From: Mycolicibacterium tusciae JS617
GTDB taxonomy: Bacteria > Actinomycetota > Actinomycetes > Mycobacteriales > Mycobacteriaceae
Assembly: GCF_000243415.2 (NCBI RefSeq)
Contig: NZ_KI912270.1
Location: 1,550,001-1,614,000 of the forward strand
Direction of reading: 5' to 3'
DNA length: 64,000 nt
This document shows, in pieces, positions 62,169-64,000 of this stretch. Positions within the stretch are counted from its first letter, which is position 1, and each line of letters begins with the position of its first letter. The position numbers and the translations under genes are program-made. The notes under the pieces are model-generated. The model was not told the origin of the DNA and made no database searches. It worked only from the letters and a program-made list of their open reading frames with translations.

Positions 62169-63974
62169 TCAGATCGGCATCCGGTACCCGAAGAACTCGT
62201 GATCCTCGTTGTAACCACCCTGCCCCGCCCCGATGTGCTCGAACGACTCGACGAACTCGATCCCCTCGATCCACTTCACCTGCTTGAAGCCGAGTTCGAT
62301 CTCGTTGCGCAATCGAAGTGGCGCACCGTGTGTTTCGTGTAGCGGCTGGTCGTTCATCTCGTAGGCCAGCAGCGCCATGGGGTCGCGCATGTGCTCGATG
62401 CGGTGGCAGTCGTAGTAACGCCCCGTTCCGGGGTCGGCCCCATCGGCAAACGAGTAGAAGACGACCCATTTCGCCGTTGTCAGCGGGCGTACGAGAGCCA
62501 TTACGTCCGACATCCGCGCACCGCCCCATTTGGCCACGCCCGACCAACCTTGGATGCAGTAATGCTGGGTGATCTGCTCGTACTTCGGCAGCGCCCGCAA
62601 CTGCTCATAGGAGATGCTGACCGGGCTTTCGACAAGACCTTCGATGCGCAACGCGAAATCGGCCCAGTTCGACCGCTGCAGCTCTCGATACCGTTCGGAG
62701 TCCGGTGGATGGCCATTGGGCCAGAAGTATGGCGAGATGTCGTCCTCCGAATACGTGGCTTTCGGATGTACCCATTCCATCAGTGCCTTCACCCATCCGA
62801 CCATCCACCGGCCGGTTCGCTGAATGGCGGCGGGATATCGAATCGTCAACGGGGACGCGATCAGCCACAGCACGGCCAGGACCACCATGACGGTCAAATA
62901 GATCGCCAGTGCCCAGTACGAATTGGTGTTGGTGCCCAACACGATGTGATTGAGATTCCCGACGACGCCGGTGACCAGAACCATCACGGTGTGCACGACG
63001 ATGAAGAAGACCATCCACAGCAGAATCGCGAAGTGGATGCTCCTGGCGACCTGTCGATTCAGCACCCCGCGGCCGAACCCGAATCTCGCCGCAATCGACG
63101 GTGCCTGCAGAAGGCCGGTGATGAACGCCAGTGGCGCGGCGACGAACACGGTGAGGAAGTATGCGATCATTTGCATACCGTTGTAGCTGGTGAAGCCCTC
63201 GTTCGGCGGCAGCTCCAGCGACGCATACTGCACCGCCGTCGACATCGCGTTGGGGATGACATCCCATGAGCCCGGGACGATGCGGCGCCACTGCCCCGTC
63301 GTGAACAACAGGACATAAAAGACGATGCCGTTGACGAGCCACAGCAGATCAAAGCTGAAGTGCCACCAGCGGGCAAGACCTATGGAATGACGGAAACCGG
63401 GTATTCCCAACCACTTCGGCAGGGCCACCGAATCGTCCTTCGCTGTCCAGACGTGCGCAGTGTCGCGGGTGTCCATCCGCTCGGCCGGCACCGGGTCGCG
63501 CATACGGAACCACTCTGTTCCCGGAGCGCAACCCGGATTGAGGTAGAGCCGTGGATGATCTGCAAGGATCTGCAGCCCCGCGCGGATGATGAACATCATG
63601 AACACGATGTTGAACAGGTGCTGCCACCGCAGCCAGGCCGGAAAGCCGGTATCGACCGCCGTCGCATAGCGTGCCGACGTGCCGGGGAACTGTGCGATGA
63701 ACTCCTGCATCCATTCGAACTGTCGCAAGTGCTGCGCCAGCGCGATAGTGACGACCATGGCGGCGAGCCCCAGCGGAACCAACCACAGCGTGGAATACCA
63801 GCGACGGCCGATTCGCACCGACGGCACCCTCGCCTGCTCCTGCGGAAGTCCTCCCGCCCATTCTTCGATGTTGATCGGCCCGGCTCGCTTGTCGCCCGAT
63901 TGTCGCTGGTCAACAAGCGATTGAAGCGAAGGCTCGGAGTCGGATTCGGGCGTGCGCGAGGGGTTGTCAGCCAC
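62169..63974 (-). CDS. Membrane cytochrome b / molybdopterin oxidoreductase fusion
   Basis: 601 residues from a GTG with AGGAGA 9 nt upstream. N-terminal 400 residues hold about six transmembrane helices with histidines in W-L-R-W-Q-H-L-F-N, R-W-W-H-F-S-F, S-I-H-F-A and V-H-T-V-M, a cytochrome b561-like diheme unit. The C-terminal 200 residues form a sulfite-oxidase-fold molybdopterin domain with the metal-ligand cysteine C473 (H-Y-C-I-Q-G-W-S-G) and E-T-H-G-A-P-L-R-L. It probably moves electrons from the membrane to a molybdenum site; substrate unknown. No Tat signal. Confidence 0.85.
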   Translation of the reverse strand: MADNPSRTPESDSEPSLQSLVDQRQSGDKRAGPINIEEWAGGLPQEQARVPSVRIGRRWYSTLWLVPLGLAAMVVTIALAQHLRQFEWMQEFIAQFPGTSARYATAVDTGFPAWLRWQHLFNIVFMMFIIRAGLQILADHPRLYLNPGCAPGTEWFRMRDPVPAERMDTRDTAHVWTAKDDSVALPKWLGIPGFRHSIGLARWWHFSFDLLWLVNGIVFYVLLFTTGQWRRIVPGSWDVIPNAMSTAVQYASLELPPNEGFTSYNGMQMIAYFLTVFVAAPLAFITGLLQAPSIAARFGFGRGVLNRQVARSIHFAILLWMVFFIVVHTVMVLVTGVVGNLNHIVLGTNTNSYWALAIYLTVMVVLAVLWLIASPLTIRYPAAIQRTGRWMVGWVKALMEWVHPKATYSEDDISPYFWPNGHPPDSERYRELQRSNWADFALRIEGLVESPVSISYEQLRALPKYEQITQHYCIQGWSGVAKWGGARMSDVMALVRPLTTAKWVVFYSFADGADPGTGRYYDCHRIEHMRDPMALLAYEMNDQPLHETHGAPLRLRNEIELGFKQVKWIEGIEFVESFEHIGAGQGGYNEDHEFFGYRMPI

Positions 63975-64000
63975 GGACTTGCTCTCCTAGGAGTGCGCGA

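Overview
The window looks like the chromosome of a mycobacterium, most likely a rapidly growing Mycolicibacterium-type species. It is uniformly GC-rich and uses GTG and TTG starts and 4-bp ATGA/GTGA gene overlaps. It carries mycobacterial cell-envelope genes (pimA, patA, pgsA, aftC, an L,D-transpeptidase). Two blocks follow the gene order known from M. tuberculosis: Rv2610c-Rv2614c at the left, and Rv2670c-Rv2682c continued as Rv2683-Rv2688c at the right. Homologies were read by eye; no database search was run.

Left core (1-14.15 kb). The minus-strand PIM-synthesis cluster thrS-HIT-pgsA-patA-pimA is followed by a thioesterase/membrane-protein pair, an aldo-keto reductase, a plus-strand operon of a DUF1990 protein, a membrane protein and a GAF-ANTAR regulator, and an L,D-transpeptidase. 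Next come a secreted proline-rich protein, a holin-like/DUF3618 stress operon with a SigF-type promoter, two DUF6636 paralogues, and four tRNAs (Val-CAC on the minus strand; Gly, Cys, Val-GAC on the plus strand).

Accessory island (14.2-26.8 kb). It starts immediately after tRNA-Val. It holds small orphan genes, three membrane/coiled-coil proteins (two of them paralogous), a higBA toxin-antitoxin pair with an operator over its promoter, and a frameshifted small membrane gene. It also holds an IS21-family element (15628-18267, 6-bp target duplication, istA frameshifted) and a nested structure: a Tn554-like tnpABC element (22594-26559) inserted precisely in the transposase gene of an IS1081-like IS256-family element. 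Removing it restores the transposase frame exactly.

Middle (27-33.5 kb). Small secreted proteins, an AraC-type regulator, SRPBCC proteins, a Clp-N/HTH protein, an ECF sigma factor overlapping an Ogt-type methyltransferase, a flavin/F420-type oxidoreductase and a GNAT enzyme.

Right core (33.5-64 kb). zapE, a RibD-like reductase, a lipoprotein hydrolase-fold protein lacking the nucleophile serine, aftC, msrB, then a minus-strand heme operon hemE-hemY-hemQ followed by malic enzyme. Then a DUF3000 gene, ribonuclease D, an alpha/beta hydrolase, a PhoD-like phosphatase, dxs and nhaA. Next is an Rv1218c/Rv1217c-like ABC exporter whose permease gene is split by an IS1380-family insertion (53189-54849, 5-bp duplication, 26-bp perfect inverted repeats). 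It is followed by a CBS protein, an ArsB/NhaD-type transporter, a three-gene ABC exporter (Rv2686c-Rv2688c-like) with a divergent MarR-type regulator, and finally a membrane cytochrome b/molybdopterin oxidoreductase.
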